Below are positions 1-8,567 of a stretch of DNA of 64,000 nucleotides, in pieces (position 1 is the first letter of the stretch; each line of letters starts with the position of its first letter). The stretch comes from JALUZX01 sp964561605. GTDB taxonomy: Bacteria > Planctomycetota > UBA1135 > JALUZX01. The notes below the pieces were generated by a model that worked only from the letters and a program-made list of their open reading frames with translations, was not told the DNA's origin and searched no databases. The translations under genes were made by a program, and so were the position numbers. The stretch spans positions 79,083-143,082 of the forward strand of contig CAZLQD010000051.1 of NCBI GenBank assembly GCA_964561605.1. Direction: 5' to 3'.

Positions 1-296
1 TCCGGGGGAGGAGTGAGGCCTTGGGCGCCGGGCACCGCTTCGGCCGATTCCTCCGGTCCGCCTGGGGGAGTCTTCGGGCTTCGGCCGTTCCCTACACCGA
101 GTGGGAGGCCCGTGAGCTGGAGCACCTCTTCGCCCTTCTGGCCCTGGGATCGGCCGCGGGGATTCCCGGTCCGCCGACCTTGCTTTCCCTGGACCTGCTC
201 CCCTTGCTGGAGAGGGAGATCCTGGTCCTCCAGGCAGGGACCCGCCGGGCCGGGGACCCCTGGGGGGATCTCTTCTCCACCTTCGACGTGACCTAG
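1..296 (+). CDS. Unknown protein, C-terminal part (5' end outside window)
   Basis: This reading frame is open from the left edge of the window to a TAG at 294-296, so I treat it as the tail of a gene that starts upstream. A TTG at 21 is the first possible internal start but has no convincing ribosome site. The visible 90 or so residues are leucine-rich and probably helical, with a PYTEWE segment and an acidic LLPLLEREILVL segment; I recognise no domain. The stop lies only 4 nt before the ATG of the ArsA-like ATPase, so the two are very likely cotranscribed and perhaps partners. Function unknown. Confidence 0.55.
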   Translation, partial: RGRSEALGAGHRFGRFLRSAWGSLRASAVPYTEWEARELEHLFALLALGSAAGIPGPPTLLSLDLLPLLEREILVLQAGTRRAGDPWGDLFSTFDVT

Positions 297-300
297 GATC

Positions 301-1230
301 ATGGCGGGGATGTTTCTCTTCACCGGAAAAGGGGGCGCCGGGAAGACCACCTGCGCGGCGGCCTTCTCCCTGGCCCTGGCCGGGGCGGACCGACAGGTCC
401 TCCTGGTCTCCCTGGACCCGGCCCACAACCTGGGGGACGTGCTGGACCTTCGGCTGGGAGCGGCGCCCCGGGAGGTGGCGCCCGGTCTCTTCGCCATGGA
501 GGCGGACCTGGAGCGGGTCGTCCAGGAAAAGACCCGGGAGGCCCGGCGCCTGGTGGAGGAGGAGTACCGCTACCTCTCCGTGGCCTCCCTGGACCCCCTG
601 TTCTCCATCCTGGGCCAGGCCCCGGGCGTGGAGGAGCAGGCCGCGGGAGAGGTGCTCCTGGATCTCCGGGATTCCTGTTCCCGCCGAGGGCGGATCCTGG
701 TGGCGGACCTCCCCCCTACGGGCCAGGCCTGGCGGATCCTCTCCCTTCCCGCCTTGAGCCTCCGGTGGGCCCGGTCCCTCCTGGACCTCAGGAGGAAGGT
801 CCTGGACAGGAGGAGGACCTTGTTCCATGTCCTGGGGGAGGAGACACCGGCCCGGGACATGGAAGGTCGTCCCCTTCCCCTGGAAGAAGACCAGGATCCT
901 GTGGCCTGCCGGCTCCGGGAGGTGGCGGCCCGGAACGAAGGCCTGGCCCGGGATCTGCAGGATCGCTCCGCCGCCCGGGTCGTGGGTGTGGCCCTGCCGG
1001 AGAGGCTCTCCCTCCTCGAGGCCGCCCGGTTGGAAGATCGGCTCCGCCGGTGGGGCATTCCTCTCTCTGCCCTGGTCCTGAACCGGGCGGGCCGGGATCT
1101 TTCTTTGAAGGAGTGGGACTTTCCTGCCAGGAAGCCCGACCTGGTCCTGGAGAACCTGGACAGGGAACCCCGGGGAAGGGAGGGCCTGGCTCCCTTGGGG
1201 AGGGAGCTGAAAAGGCTCTTCTTGGAGTAA
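301..1230 (+). CDS. ArsA/GET3-family ATPase, single-domain
   Basis: A 309-residue P-loop ATPase of the ArsA/GET3 branch of the SIMIBI (deviant Walker A) class. The deviant Walker A GKGGAGKTT is at residues 9-17, a switch I-like DPAH at 39-42, and the family signature DLPPTG at about 136-141, corresponding to the DTAPTGH motif of ArsA. It is half the size of the two-domain arsenical pump ArsA, and no arsenite channel or arsR lies nearby, so arsenic export is unlikely. Single-domain relatives act as homodimers, some in membrane-protein targeting, many uncharacterised. It follows the preceding gene by 4 nt and probably shares its transcript. Substrate unknown. Confidence 0.75.
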   Translation: MAGMFLFTGKGGAGKTTCAAAFSLALAGADRQVLLVSLDPAHNLGDVLDLRLGAAPREVAPGLFAMEADLERVVQEKTREARRLVEEEYRYLSVASLDPLFSILGQAPGVEEQAAGEVLLDLRDSCSRRGRILVADLPPTGQAWRILSLPALSLRWARSLLDLRRKVLDRRRTLFHVLGEETPARDMEGRPLPLEEDQDPVACRLREVAARNEGLARDLQDRSAARVVGVALPERLSLLEAARLEDRLRRWGIPLSALVLNRAGRDLSLKEWDFPARKPDLVLENLDREPRGREGLAPLGRELKRLFLE

Positions 1231-1658
1231 GCTGGGAGAGGGGGAACCTTGGAGTTCCCCGGAAAGGGAACACTCGGTCTTGCAGGGCTTGCAATTTTCA
1301 AACAAAAAGCGGGAATCCGTCTTGCAATCAGGAGGGGAAGAGGGGTGGATGAGCTCCTCTGGCATGCAGGCAAAGAGACTTCTCTCTGGAGGGCCCAGGG
1401 CCGGCCCCAAGGCCTGATGGCCTAACTTCCCGGAAAATCAAGGGTTGGGAGTCCAGGCTTCCGGGAAGACGGGTGTTTCGTCGTGAGCCTGATTTCCCGG
1501 AAGAGCGGAGAGATCGCTTTTCGAACCCCGTTTTTTTCTTGGAAAAGAAGAGGAAAACAGTAAACTTCCTCCTCCCGGTTGCCTAGGAAGGAATCCCGGC
1601 CCTTTTCTTCGGGTCCTGCCGCAAGCCGGTCCCTGGATCTTTCCATGAGAGGTTTCCC
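1231..1658. other. Intergenic region before the NusG-like gene
   Basis: About 430 nt without a supportable gene. It is less G+C-rich than the flanking genes, notably near 1285-1340 and 1520-1565, and contains two copies of the short motif TTCCCGGAA (near 1428 and 1493). It probably holds the promoter and leader of the polysaccharide cluster. I looked for an ops/JUMPstart-like element, expected for RfaH-type antiterminators, and did not see the proteobacterial consensus. Confidence 0.4.
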
Positions 1659-2207
1659 GTGCTTTCTCCGAAAGAAAATCCGCCCAGGCTTCCTCCAGGA
1701 ATTCCCAGTATCGATGCCATCGAGGGCCCTTGGTGGGTGGGGCATACCAGGTCCAGGGCGGAGAAAGCCTTTGCCTGGGACTTGATCCAAAAGGGGATCC
1801 CCTACTACCTCCCCATGGTGGAGAAAGTACGGTACTCGGGGGGGCGGAAGAGGCGGGTCCTCCTTCCTCTCTTCACGGGATACGTCTTCTTTGCCGGGGA
1901 TGCCGACGGCCGGTACGAGGCCATGACCACCAACAAGCTTTGCCGGACCATCCCCGTGGAGGAACCGGAACTCCTGGTCCACCAGTTGATGCAGGTGGAA
2001 CGGGCCATCGCCGGAAGGGGAGACTTGGATCTCTACCCCCATGCCGTCCAGGGCAAGCGCTGCCGCGTGACCAGCGGGCCTTTCAAGGGAATGGAAGGAG
2101 TGGTGGTGGAGCGCAAGAGGAACACCTCCGTCGTGGTCCTGGAGGTGACCCTCCTGGGCCAGGGCGCCAAGCTGACCCTGGACGCAAGCATCCTGGAAAG
2201 GGCGTGA
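1659..2207 (+). CDS. Specialised NusG paralogue (RfaH/UpxY/LoaP-type antiterminator)
   Basis: A 182-residue NusG-family protein. Residues about 25-120 fit the NGN domain (WWVGHTRSRAEKAFAWDL, then LLPLFTGYVFF), and residues about 130-180 contain a KOW motif (GKRCRVTSGPFKGMEG). NusG-family proteins bind the RNA polymerase clamp and alter elongation; specialised paralogues act on single long operons for surface polysaccharide. A housekeeping nusG would normally sit with secE and ribosomal genes, whereas this copy heads a flippase/glycosyltransferase/arn cluster, so I infer an operon-specific antiterminator. The GTG start at 1659 is preceded by a purine-rich GAGAGG. The conserved NGN core begins some 20 residues in, so the exact start is uncertain. 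Confidence 0.8.
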   Translation: MLSPKENPPRLPPGIPSIDAIEGPWWVGHTRSRAEKAFAWDLIQKGIPYYLPMVEKVRYSGGRKRRVLLPLFTGYVFFAGDADGRYEAMTTNKLCRTIPVEEPELLVHQLMQVERAIAGRGDLDLYPHAVQGKRCRVTSGPFKGMEGVVVERKRNTSVVVLEVTLLGQGAKLTLDASILERA

Positions 2208-2263
2208 CTCCTTTCCTTGTTGGGCCTGGTCTTCCCGTGAGGGTAGGTTAGGAGGCCTGGCCC

Positions 2264-3499
2264 ATGAGTAGTTGGAAGGTCGAAAAGAACGCCGCCTGGC
2301 TCTTCCTGGCGGAAGTTCTGTCCCGGGCCTTCAACTTCGCCCTCCTCCTGGCGGTCTGGCGGGTCCTGGGAAGGGAGAACTTCGGGGTCCTGGCCTTCGA
2401 TTACGCCGTGGCGGACCTGCTCCTGGTGGCAACGGGTTTCGGTTTCGACGACCTCCTGGTCCGCGAGGGATCCAGGAAGCCCCGAAAGGCCGGGGCCTAC
2501 CTGCTCCACATCCTGCTCCTGAGGAGCGCCGCCCTTCCCCTGGCGGCGGGGATCTCCGCCTTGGCCGCCCTCTTCCAGGGAGGGGACCCCCTCCTGGGGG
2601 GGCTGGTCTTCTGTTCCTCCTTCGCCCTCCAGCAACTCCTCTTGTTGTGTGCCTTCTTCCGCTCCCGCCAGGTCATGGAGAAGGAGACCCTGGTCCGTTT
2701 CCTCACCGGGGCGGGGATCTTCTCGACGGGCCTGGCGGCGATCCTCCTGGGGGGCGGACTCCTGGGTGTGGTGGGGGCCCGCCTGGGAGTGGCCTCCCTG
2801 GCCTGGGCTGGAACCTACTTCTGGATCCTGCGGCGCTTCGCCCCCACCCGGGCGGGGTTCCGCCGGCGCCTTGCCCTCGCCCTGGGACGGGCCGCCCTTC
2901 CCCTGGCGGGGTTCCTTGCCCTCACCCAGGTCTACGGGGGCATCCAGGCCGTTCTTCTGGGCTACATGGAAGGCAACCGGGCCGTGGCGGACTACGGCGC
3001 CGCCCAGAGGATCTTCCTCCTCCTCCTCATGGTCCCCGCCTCCCTGGCCCGGTCCTACCTGCCCGATCTCTCCCTCCAGCGGGGCAAGGGCCTGGGGGGC
3101 CGCCTCCTCAAGGGGGGGAGCCTTCTCCTCCTTCTTTCCCTGGCCCTCCTGGCCCTCACCTGGGCCTTCGGCGGAACGGTCCTTTCCCTCCTCTTCCGGC
3201 GGGACTGGTCCGGCGCCCTCCCGGTCCTCCATGTCCTCTCCCTGGCCCTGGTGCCGGACTTCCTCAACCACCTCTTCGCCGCCGGGCTGGTGGCTTCCGA
3301 CAGGCAGGACCAGGTCCTCCGGGCCGCCGCCGCCGGGGCCGGGGCGGCCCTGGTCTCGGCACCCCTGGGAATCCACCTGGCCGGGGCTCCCGGCGCGGCC
3401 TGGTCGCTGGTCTTCGCCGTCACGGTGGTCCTCTTCTTCCAGGCCCGCTTCCTCCTGGCCGGCCCGGTTCGCCCGGGGGAGAGGGAGGTGCCCCTGTGA
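2264..3499 (+). CDS. Polysaccharide/lipid-linked oligosaccharide flippase (Wzx-like, MOP superfamily)
   Basis: A 411-residue, very hydrophobic protein with about 12 predicted membrane spans and the usual MOP-superfamily start: a short polar N-terminus with KNAAWLFLAE followed by a long first helix pair. Wzx-type flippases move undecaprenyl-linked sugars across the inner membrane. AGGAGG lies 8 nt before the ATG. The TGA overlaps the ATG of the next gene (glycosyltransferase), showing translational coupling. In this context it could export an O-antigen-like repeat. Because no ArnE/ArnF pair is visible, it could also carry undecaprenyl-linked aminoarabinose, which is inference only. Confidence 0.8.
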   Translation: MSSWKVEKNAAWLFLAEVLSRAFNFALLLAVWRVLGRENFGVLAFDYAVADLLLVATGFGFDDLLVREGSRKPRKAGAYLLHILLLRSAALPLAAGISALAALFQGGDPLLGGLVFCSSFALQQLLLLCAFFRSRQVMEKETLVRFLTGAGIFSTGLAAILLGGGLLGVVGARLGVASLAWAGTYFWILRRFAPTRAGFRRRLALALGRAALPLAGFLALTQVYGGIQAVLLGYMEGNRAVADYGAAQRIFLLLLMVPASLARSYLPDLSLQRGKGLGGRLLKGGSLLLLLSLALLALTWAFGGTVLSLLFRRDWSGALPVLHVLSLALVPDFLNHLFAAGLVASDRQDQVLRAAAAGAGAALVSAPLGIHLAGAPGAAWSLVFAVTVVLFFQARFLLAGPVRPGEREVPL

Positions 3500-4476
3500 T
3501 GGGCCCGAAGGGAGGTCCGGATCGGGATCCCCTGGGCACGGTGGTGGTCTGCACCTGCCGGAGACCGGACCTCCTCTCCGGGGCCCTGGAGAGCCTGGCC
3601 GGCCAGGTGTGGGAGGAAGACCGGCCCTTTGGGATCCTGGTGGTGGACGACGGCCCCGACGAGGAGACCCGGGAGGTGGCGGGAAGGTGGGGGGCCCGAT
3701 ACCGGGCCACCACCGGCGAGGGGATCGCCCGGGCCCGGAACCTGGGCCTCCGGGAGGCCCGGGGGGAGTGGGTGGCCTTCTTCGACGACGACCAGCGGGC
3801 CTCTTCCCGCTGGCTCCGTGAGCTGGTCCGGGTCTTCCGCGAGAAGGGCGCTCCCATCGTGGCGGGCCCCAGGAGGCTCGTGCCCCTGGAGGGCTGCCCG
3901 CCCCTTCCTTCCCACGAGAGGCTCCGGAACTACCTGGGAGGGGAGGAGTGGGGGGAGGTCCCCAGGCCCCTGGGCGGGGAAGAAATACCAAACACCGGGA
4001 ATGTCCTGGTGGGGAGAGAGGTCTTCGAAAGGATCGGGGGCTTCGACCCGGCCTTCGAGGAGGGGGGGGAGGACACGGATTTCTTCCTCCGGGCCCGGGA
4101 AGCGGGTTTCCAGGCCTGGTGCGCCCCCGGGGCCGGGGCGGACCACCTGGTGGGGCCCGAGAAGACGGCTCCCGCCTGGTGGAGGAAGCGGGCCTTCCGT
4201 GGCGGGGCGGCCGAGGCGAGGATCCGGCGGAAGATGGGGGGCAGGCCGGCCCTTCTGGCGGGCCTCCTCTCCCGGGGATGGCTGGCCCTGGGGGGCCTTC
4301 CCCTGATGGGGGCGGCCTTCCTGGGGGGGCGCCGGGAGGAAGCCCTCTTCCGGCTCTACCTGTTCCGCTTCTTCCTGGGATACCTGGCCCGGACGCCCCG
4401 GTTCCTCCTGGGCCGGGAGGGGGCCGCCGCCGGAGGGGGGCCCTCTTTCCGGCGGGAGGAAAGAGAGAGGTGGTGA
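3499..4476 (+). CDS. Family 2 glycosyltransferase
   Basis: A 325-residue GT-A fold enzyme. The nucleotide-sugar part starts at TVVVCTCRRPDLL (about residues 14-26), with VVDDG at 48-52, the metal-binding DDD at 96-98, and an EDTDFFLRA acceptor/catalytic motif near residue 195. The C-terminal 70 residues are hydrophobic and may anchor it to the membrane. The ATG overlaps the stop of the flippase gene. It probably adds a sugar to a lipid-linked repeat unit; donor and acceptor cannot be read from the sequence. Confidence 0.85.
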   Translation: MGPKGGPDRDPLGTVVVCTCRRPDLLSGALESLAGQVWEEDRPFGILVVDDGPDEETREVAGRWGARYRATTGEGIARARNLGLREARGEWVAFFDDDQRASSRWLRELVRVFREKGAPIVAGPRRLVPLEGCPPLPSHERLRNYLGGEEWGEVPRPLGGEEIPNTGNVLVGREVFERIGGFDPAFEEGGEDTDFFLRAREAGFQAWCAPGAGADHLVGPEKTAPAWWRKRAFRGGAAEARIRRKMGGRPALLAGLLSRGWLALGGLPLMGAAFLGGRREEALFRLYLFRFFLGYLARTPRFLLGREGAAAGGGPSFRREERERW

Positions 4477-4560
4477 GAATGGTCTATGGTATCCGGCGGA
4501 AGCCCCGGGGAGGGGAGCTTTCCCCTTTTCCCGGGCAGGCCCCGGCGGAAGGATAGGAAC

Positions 4561-4601
4561 GGGCCGGACGGCGCCCGCCGGGTGGGCGGGGGGTCCGGCC
4601 C
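4561..4601. other. Strong GC hairpin between the glycosyltransferase and epimerase genes
   Basis: Perfect 9-nt arms GGGCCGGAC (4561-4569) and GTCCGGCCC (4593-4601) enclose a second G+C-rich inverted repeat, forming one long hairpin. It lacks a following T-run, so it is not a textbook intrinsic terminator. It could be a pause or partial terminator inside the operon, the kind of site a NusG-type antiterminator acts on; that role is inference. Confidence 0.5.
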
Positions 4602-4622
4602 AGGACGAGAAAGGCGGAATCC

Positions 4623-5633
4623 ATGAAGCGTGTCCTGGTGACCGGCGCGGCGGGTTTCATCGGCTACCACTTGGCCCGGCGTCTCCTGGAGAGGGGCGAC
4701 GAAGTGGTGGGCCTGGACAACCTGAACGACTACTACGACGTGAACCTCAAGCTGGACCGCCTGGCCAGGCTCGAGGAGATGAAGGGCTTCAAGTTCCTGA
4801 AGATGGACCTGGCCGACAGGCTGGGAATGAAGGCCCTCTTCCTGGAGGTCTCCTTCGACGCCGTGGTGCACCTTGCGGCCCAGGCGGGGGTGCGCTACTC
4901 CCTGGTCAACCCTGGGGCCTACGTGGACAGTAACCTGGTGGGGTTCCTCCACGTCCTGGAAGGGTGCAGGCACTCCGGGGTGAAGCACCTGGTCTTCGCC
5001 TCCTCCTCGTCGGTCTACGGCGCCAACAAGACCATGCCCTTCTCGGTGCACCAGAACGTGGACCACCCCGTATCCCTCTACGCCGCCACGAAGAAGGCCA
5101 ACGAGCTCATGGCCCACTCCTACGCCCATCTATACGGTGTGCCGTGCACGGGGCTCCGCTTCTTCACGGTGTACGGCCCATGGGGAAGGCCCGACATGGC
5201 TCTCTTCATCTTCACCAAGGCCATCCTGGAAGGAAGGCCCATAGACGTCTTCAACCACGGAAAGATGAAGCGGGACTTCACCTACGTGGACGACATCGTG
5301 GAGGGCGTGGTGCGGGTCATGGACAAGCCGGCCGCCCCGAACCCCGACTGGTCCGGCGAGAACCCGGATCCCGCCACGAGCCGCGCTCCCTACAGGTGCT
5401 TCAACATCGGGAACAACAAGCCGGTTGAACTCCTCCACCTGATCCGTCTCCTCGAGGAAAACCTGGGAAAGAAAGCGGAGAAGCGCATGTTGCCCATGCA
5501 GCCGGGCGACGTCCCAGCCACCTGGGCGGACGTGGACGCCCTCATGGAGGCCGTGGGCTACAAGCCTTCCACCCCCATCGAGGAAGGGGTGAAGCGTTTC
5601 GTCCAATGGTACAAGGAGTATTACCGGGCCTAG
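4623..5633 (+). CDS. UDP-glucuronate 4-epimerase (SDR family)
   Basis: A 336-residue extended SDR enzyme. It has the NAD-binding GAAGFIG at residues 8-14, the catalytic Ser in SSSSVYG (127-133), and Tyr153/Lys157 in YAATK. The segments DNLNDYYDV and FFTVYGPWGRPDMA are typical of UDP-glucuronate epimerases rather than UDP-glucose epimerases. It interconverts UDP-glucuronate and UDP-galacturonate in the cytoplasm, supplying uronic acids for surface polymers. Its substrate is the same UDP-glucuronate that feeds the Arn pathway downstream, so the two may compete for or share a pool. A UDP-glucose dehydrogenase to make UDP-glucuronate is not in the window. Confidence 0.88.
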   Translation: MKRVLVTGAAGFIGYHLARRLLERGDEVVGLDNLNDYYDVNLKLDRLARLEEMKGFKFLKMDLADRLGMKALFLEVSFDAVVHLAAQAGVRYSLVNPGAYVDSNLVGFLHVLEGCRHSGVKHLVFASSSSVYGANKTMPFSVHQNVDHPVSLYAATKKANELMAHSYAHLYGVPCTGLRFFTVYGPWGRPDMALFIFTKAILEGRPIDVFNHGKMKRDFTYVDDIVEGVVRVMDKPAAPNPDWSGENPDPATSRAPYRCFNIGNNKPVELLHLIRLLEENLGKKAEKRMLPMQPGDVPATWADVDALMEAVGYKPSTPIEEGVKRFVQWYKEYYRA

Positions 5634-5720
5634 GCGGCCGGCCCGGAAGTCCTTCCCCTCCCCCAGGGCCCTCCGGAGCGGTCCTTCCTTCTCCTCCCCC
5701 TTCCCGTAGACTTCCACGCC

Positions 5721-7406
5721 ATGGATGGAACCTCCGCTCTCTCCCGGCAGGGGCGGGAAGGGACCTGGGTCCTTCCCGCCCTCTTCCTCGGCGCGGCCCT
5801 GGCCTTCACCGGGCTCTTTCCCGAGCACGGTCTGTGGTTTCCCGACGAACCCCGCGTGGCCGGGATCGGCAGGGAGATGTTCGACAAGGGGAGTTTCTTC
5901 CTTCCCCTTCTTGGGGGCAGGCCCTTCCTGGAGAAACCGCCCCTCTACTGGTGGGCCCAGATGGGGTCCTTCTCCCTCTTCGGCGTCCATCCCTGGTCGG
6001 CCCGGTTGCCCAGCGCCCTCTTCAGTCTCCTGGCCATGGCGGCGGCCTTCGCCATGGGGAGGAAGCTCTCCGGCGGAAAGGGCGGTTTCCTGGCCGTGGG
6101 CGTCCTGGGCACGACCCTCCTCTTCTGCCAGACCATGTACAAGTGCCTCGTGGACCCGGCCCTGGTCTTCGCCCTCTCCTGGGCCCACTACGGGCTCCTC
6201 TGCCTCCACGTCCCTTCCTCGGAAAGAGAGAGGAAGGCCGGGCTCTTCCTGGCCTCCTTCTTCCTTCCCTTGGCCTTCCTTGCGAAGGGGGTCGTGGGGA
6301 TCGGTCTCGGCCTGGGGCCTTTCCTCCTCTACCTGCTCGCAAGGAGGCGCTTCCGGGAGATCCTCTCCCTCGGCCCCTTCTTCCTCCTGCTGGCCGGGCT
6401 CTTCCTGGTCCTGGCCGGCGGCTGGGCCTGGGGCCTCTACAGGGAAGGTGGGCCGGAGGCACTGAAGGAGTGTCTTCTCGGGAATACGATAGGGAGATTT
6501 TTGGGGACGACCCGGAAGTACGGCCACCTGCATTCCCCCCTCTTCTACGCAGGCACCCTGGTCGGGCGCTTCATGCCCTGGACCCTGGCCCTGCCCGCCC
6601 TCTTCAGCCTTCCGCCGGCCCGGGAGGAGGGAGAGAGAAGGGAGGCCTGGTTCACCCTGGCGGCCCTGGTGGGCTTCGGTCTCCTCCTCCTCTCTCTGGC
6701 CTCGAGCAAGCGCTCCCTCTACCTGCTTCCCCTTCTTCCCGCCCTGGCGGCCCTCCTGGGGGGGTGGCTCCTCCGCACCGGCCGGGAGGAGAGGAGCCTG
6801 GACCGGCTCACCATGAAGGCCCTCCTCCTTCTCTCCTGGATCCTCCCCCCGGCGGTCTTCCTCTTCTTCCTCCTCTGTCCTCTCCTTCCCGGCAAGGACC
6901 CTTTCCTGGACCGCTGCAGGGCCCTCTTTCGTCCCGGGATCCTCCTCGCCTCCGGCACGGCGGTCCTGGCCTGGACCTGTTTTCTCGGGTGGAAGGTCCT
7001 TCCCCTGCTCCGCTCCCGCCGGAGACCCGGTCCCCTGGCGGTCCTCCTTCCCCTGGTCATGGTCCTCCTCGCTCTCAAGGGAATCCAGCCGCCCCTCCTG
7101 GAGCCCCTCAAGTCGGCCCACCACGTCTCGAAGGCCGTGAAAGGATTCCTGGAGAGAGGGGAGGAGGGGGCCCTCTTCCAGCCCAGGGAGTCCCTCAGGG
7201 GCCTGCTCTATTTCGACCTCCAGCGCTCTTTTCCGGAACTTTCACGGGAAGAGACGCTCCCCTGGTTGAAGGAGGGGGGACGCCGGTTCCTCCTGGTGGA
7301 GGAGAGGAAGCTGAAGAGGCTCCCCCGGGAGATCCGGGAGGAAACCAGGGAGGTCTGGAGGGGGGGCGGGAAAAAACCTTTCGTAATCCTTAAATCCCGG
7401 TCTTGA
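5721..7406 (+). CDS. arnT: Lipid A aminoarabinose transferase ArnT-like (GT83)
   Basis: A 561-residue polytopic GT-C glycosyltransferase with about a dozen hydrophobic segments. The first periplasmic loop carries the acidic catalytic motif PDEPRVAGIG (residues 41-50) and the EKPPLYWW motif (71-78) typical of the ArnT/PMT group. ArnT moves 4-amino-4-deoxy-L-arabinose from undecaprenyl phosphate to lipid A on the periplasmic face. Related enzymes add other sugars, but the adjacent genes supply every other step of aminoarabinose synthesis, which fixes the call. The ribosome site before the ATG is weak. It starts 87 nt after the epimerase and lies 81 nt before the arnA-type decarboxylase gene. 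Confidence 0.85.
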   Translation: MDGTSALSRQGREGTWVLPALFLGAALAFTGLFPEHGLWFPDEPRVAGIGREMFDKGSFFLPLLGGRPFLEKPPLYWWAQMGSFSLFGVHPWSARLPSALFSLLAMAAAFAMGRKLSGGKGGFLAVGVLGTTLLFCQTMYKCLVDPALVFALSWAHYGLLCLHVPSSERERKAGLFLASFFLPLAFLAKGVVGIGLGLGPFLLYLLARRRFREILSLGPFFLLLAGLFLVLAGGWAWGLYREGGPEALKECLLGNTIGRFLGTTRKYGHLHSPLFYAGTLVGRFMPWTLALPALFSLPPAREEGERREAWFTLAALVGFGLLLLSLASSKRSLYLLPLLPALAALLGGWLLRTGREERSLDRLTMKALLLLSWILPPAVFLFFLLCPLLPGKDPFLDRCRALFRPGILLASGTAVLAWTCFLGWKVLPLLRSRRRPGPLAVLLPLVMVLLALKGIQPPLLEPLKSAHHVSKAVKGFLERGEEGALFQPRESLRGLLYFDLQRSFPELSREETLPWLKEGGRRFLLVEERKLKRLPREIREETREVWRGGGKKPFVILKSRS

Positions 7407-7487
7407 TTGAACCGGTCCCGTCGAAGGGCTAGATTCCTTCCCGCCTCGAGCGGTTTTCTTTCGGCCACCGGCGGGAGGGCGCGCGGA

Positions 7488-8564
7488 ATGAAGGTCCTGG
7501 TTCTTGGAGTCAACGGGTTCATCGGAAGCAACTTGACGAAGGCCGTCCTGGAGAGGACTTCCTGGGAGGTCTTCGGAATGGACCTGGCCTCCGACAGGAT
7601 CGAGCCCTTCCTGGGGAGCGGGAGGTTCCATTTCCTCGAGGGGGATCTCTCCATCAACCGGGAATGGATCGAATACCATATCAAGAAATGCGACGTCTGC
7701 CTTCCCCTGGTGGCCATCGCAACGCCGGCGGCCTACACGAAGGATCCTCTCGCCGTATTCGAACTCGATTTCGAGCAGAATCTCCGGGTGATCCGCCAGT
7801 GCGCCCGCTACGGGACACGGGTGATCTTCCCGTCGACTTCCGAGGTCTACGGCATGTGTCCCGACGAGGCCTTCAACGAGGAGACCTCCCCCCTGGTCTA
7901 CGGCCCCATCCGGAAACAACGATGGATCTACGCCTGCTCCAAGCAGCTCCTGGACCGGGTGGTCTGGGCCATGGGCCGGGACCGGGGGTTGCGGTTCACC
8001 CTCATCCGTCCCTTCAACTGGATCGGGCCGGGGCTGGACAGCATCGATTCCACCAAGGAGGGGAGTTCACGGGTCGTGACCCAGTTCCTGGGGCACATGC
8101 TCCGGGGGGAGCCCATCTTCCTGGTGGACGGGGGCCGCCAGCGTAGGAGTTTCACCTACATCGACGACGGCATCGATTGCCTGATGAGGATCCTGGAGGA
8201 CGGGGGTGGGAAGACGGACGGACGGATTTTCAACGTGGGGAACCCGGCGAACGACGTCTCCATCCGGGATCTCGCCCGGCTGATGGCATCCATCCTGGCG
8301 GAATTCCCCGGCTACGAGGAGAAGGCCCGGTCGGTACGGCTCTTCGACATCCCATCGGAAGAATATTATGGAAAGGACCACGAGGACATGGTCAGGAGGG
8401 TGCCGGACGTCTCGGCCGCCAGGGAGGTCCTCGGGTGGGAGCCCCGGTATTCCCTGGAGGAGGCCTTGAGGAGGACCATCGCGGCCTATGCGGAGGCGGG
8501 CTCTTCCGGAAGGGAAGGGGAACTGGCCGGCCCCGGGGGGGCGTCCGCCGAGGGAGGGCTGTGA
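7488..8564 (+). CDS. arnA: UDP-glucuronate decarboxylase, stand-alone equivalent of ArnA C-terminal domain
   Basis: A 358-residue SDR protein closely matching the dehydrogenase/decarboxylase half of E. coli ArnA from memory: GVNGFIG at residues 7-13, the run IEYHIKKCDV at 61-70, PSTSEVYGM (catalytic Ser118/Glu119), Tyr148 and Lys152, RPFNWIGP, and DGGRQRRSF containing the position of the key ArnA arginine. It oxidatively decarboxylates UDP-glucuronate to the UDP-4-keto-pentose. The formyltransferase half that is fused to it in Enterobacteria is encoded separately at 10744-11637. The ATG is preceded by GGGAGG; an upstream in-frame extension exists but lacks homology. It is 3 nt from arnB. Confidence 0.92.
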   Translation: MKVLVLGVNGFIGSNLTKAVLERTSWEVFGMDLASDRIEPFLGSGRFHFLEGDLSINREWIEYHIKKCDVCLPLVAIATPAAYTKDPLAVFELDFEQNLRVIRQCARYGTRVIFPSTSEVYGMCPDEAFNEETSPLVYGPIRKQRWIYACSKQLLDRVVWAMGRDRGLRFTLIRPFNWIGPGLDSIDSTKEGSSRVVTQFLGHMLRGEPIFLVDGGRQRRSFTYIDDGIDCLMRILEDGGGKTDGRIFNVGNPANDVSIRDLARLMASILAEFPGYEEKARSVRLFDIPSEEYYGKDHEDMVRRVPDVSAAREVLGWEPRYSLEEALRRTIAAYAEAGSSGREGELAGPGGASAEGGL

Positions 8565-8567
8565 TCC

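Noticed and set aside
301..1230. Arsenite efflux ATPase (ArsA proper)
   Set aside because: Only one nucleotide-binding domain, no arsenite-binding cysteine cluster evident, and no arsB, arsD or arsR beside it.
1231..1658. ops/JUMPstart element for an RfaH-type antiterminator
   Set aside because: The proteobacterial consensus was not found; a lineage-specific signal cannot be excluded.
2033..3991. A 652-codon minus-strand open frame opposite the flippase and glycosyltransferase genes
   Set aside because: Low-complexity Gly/Pro/Arg composition; the sense strand carries recognisable proteins.
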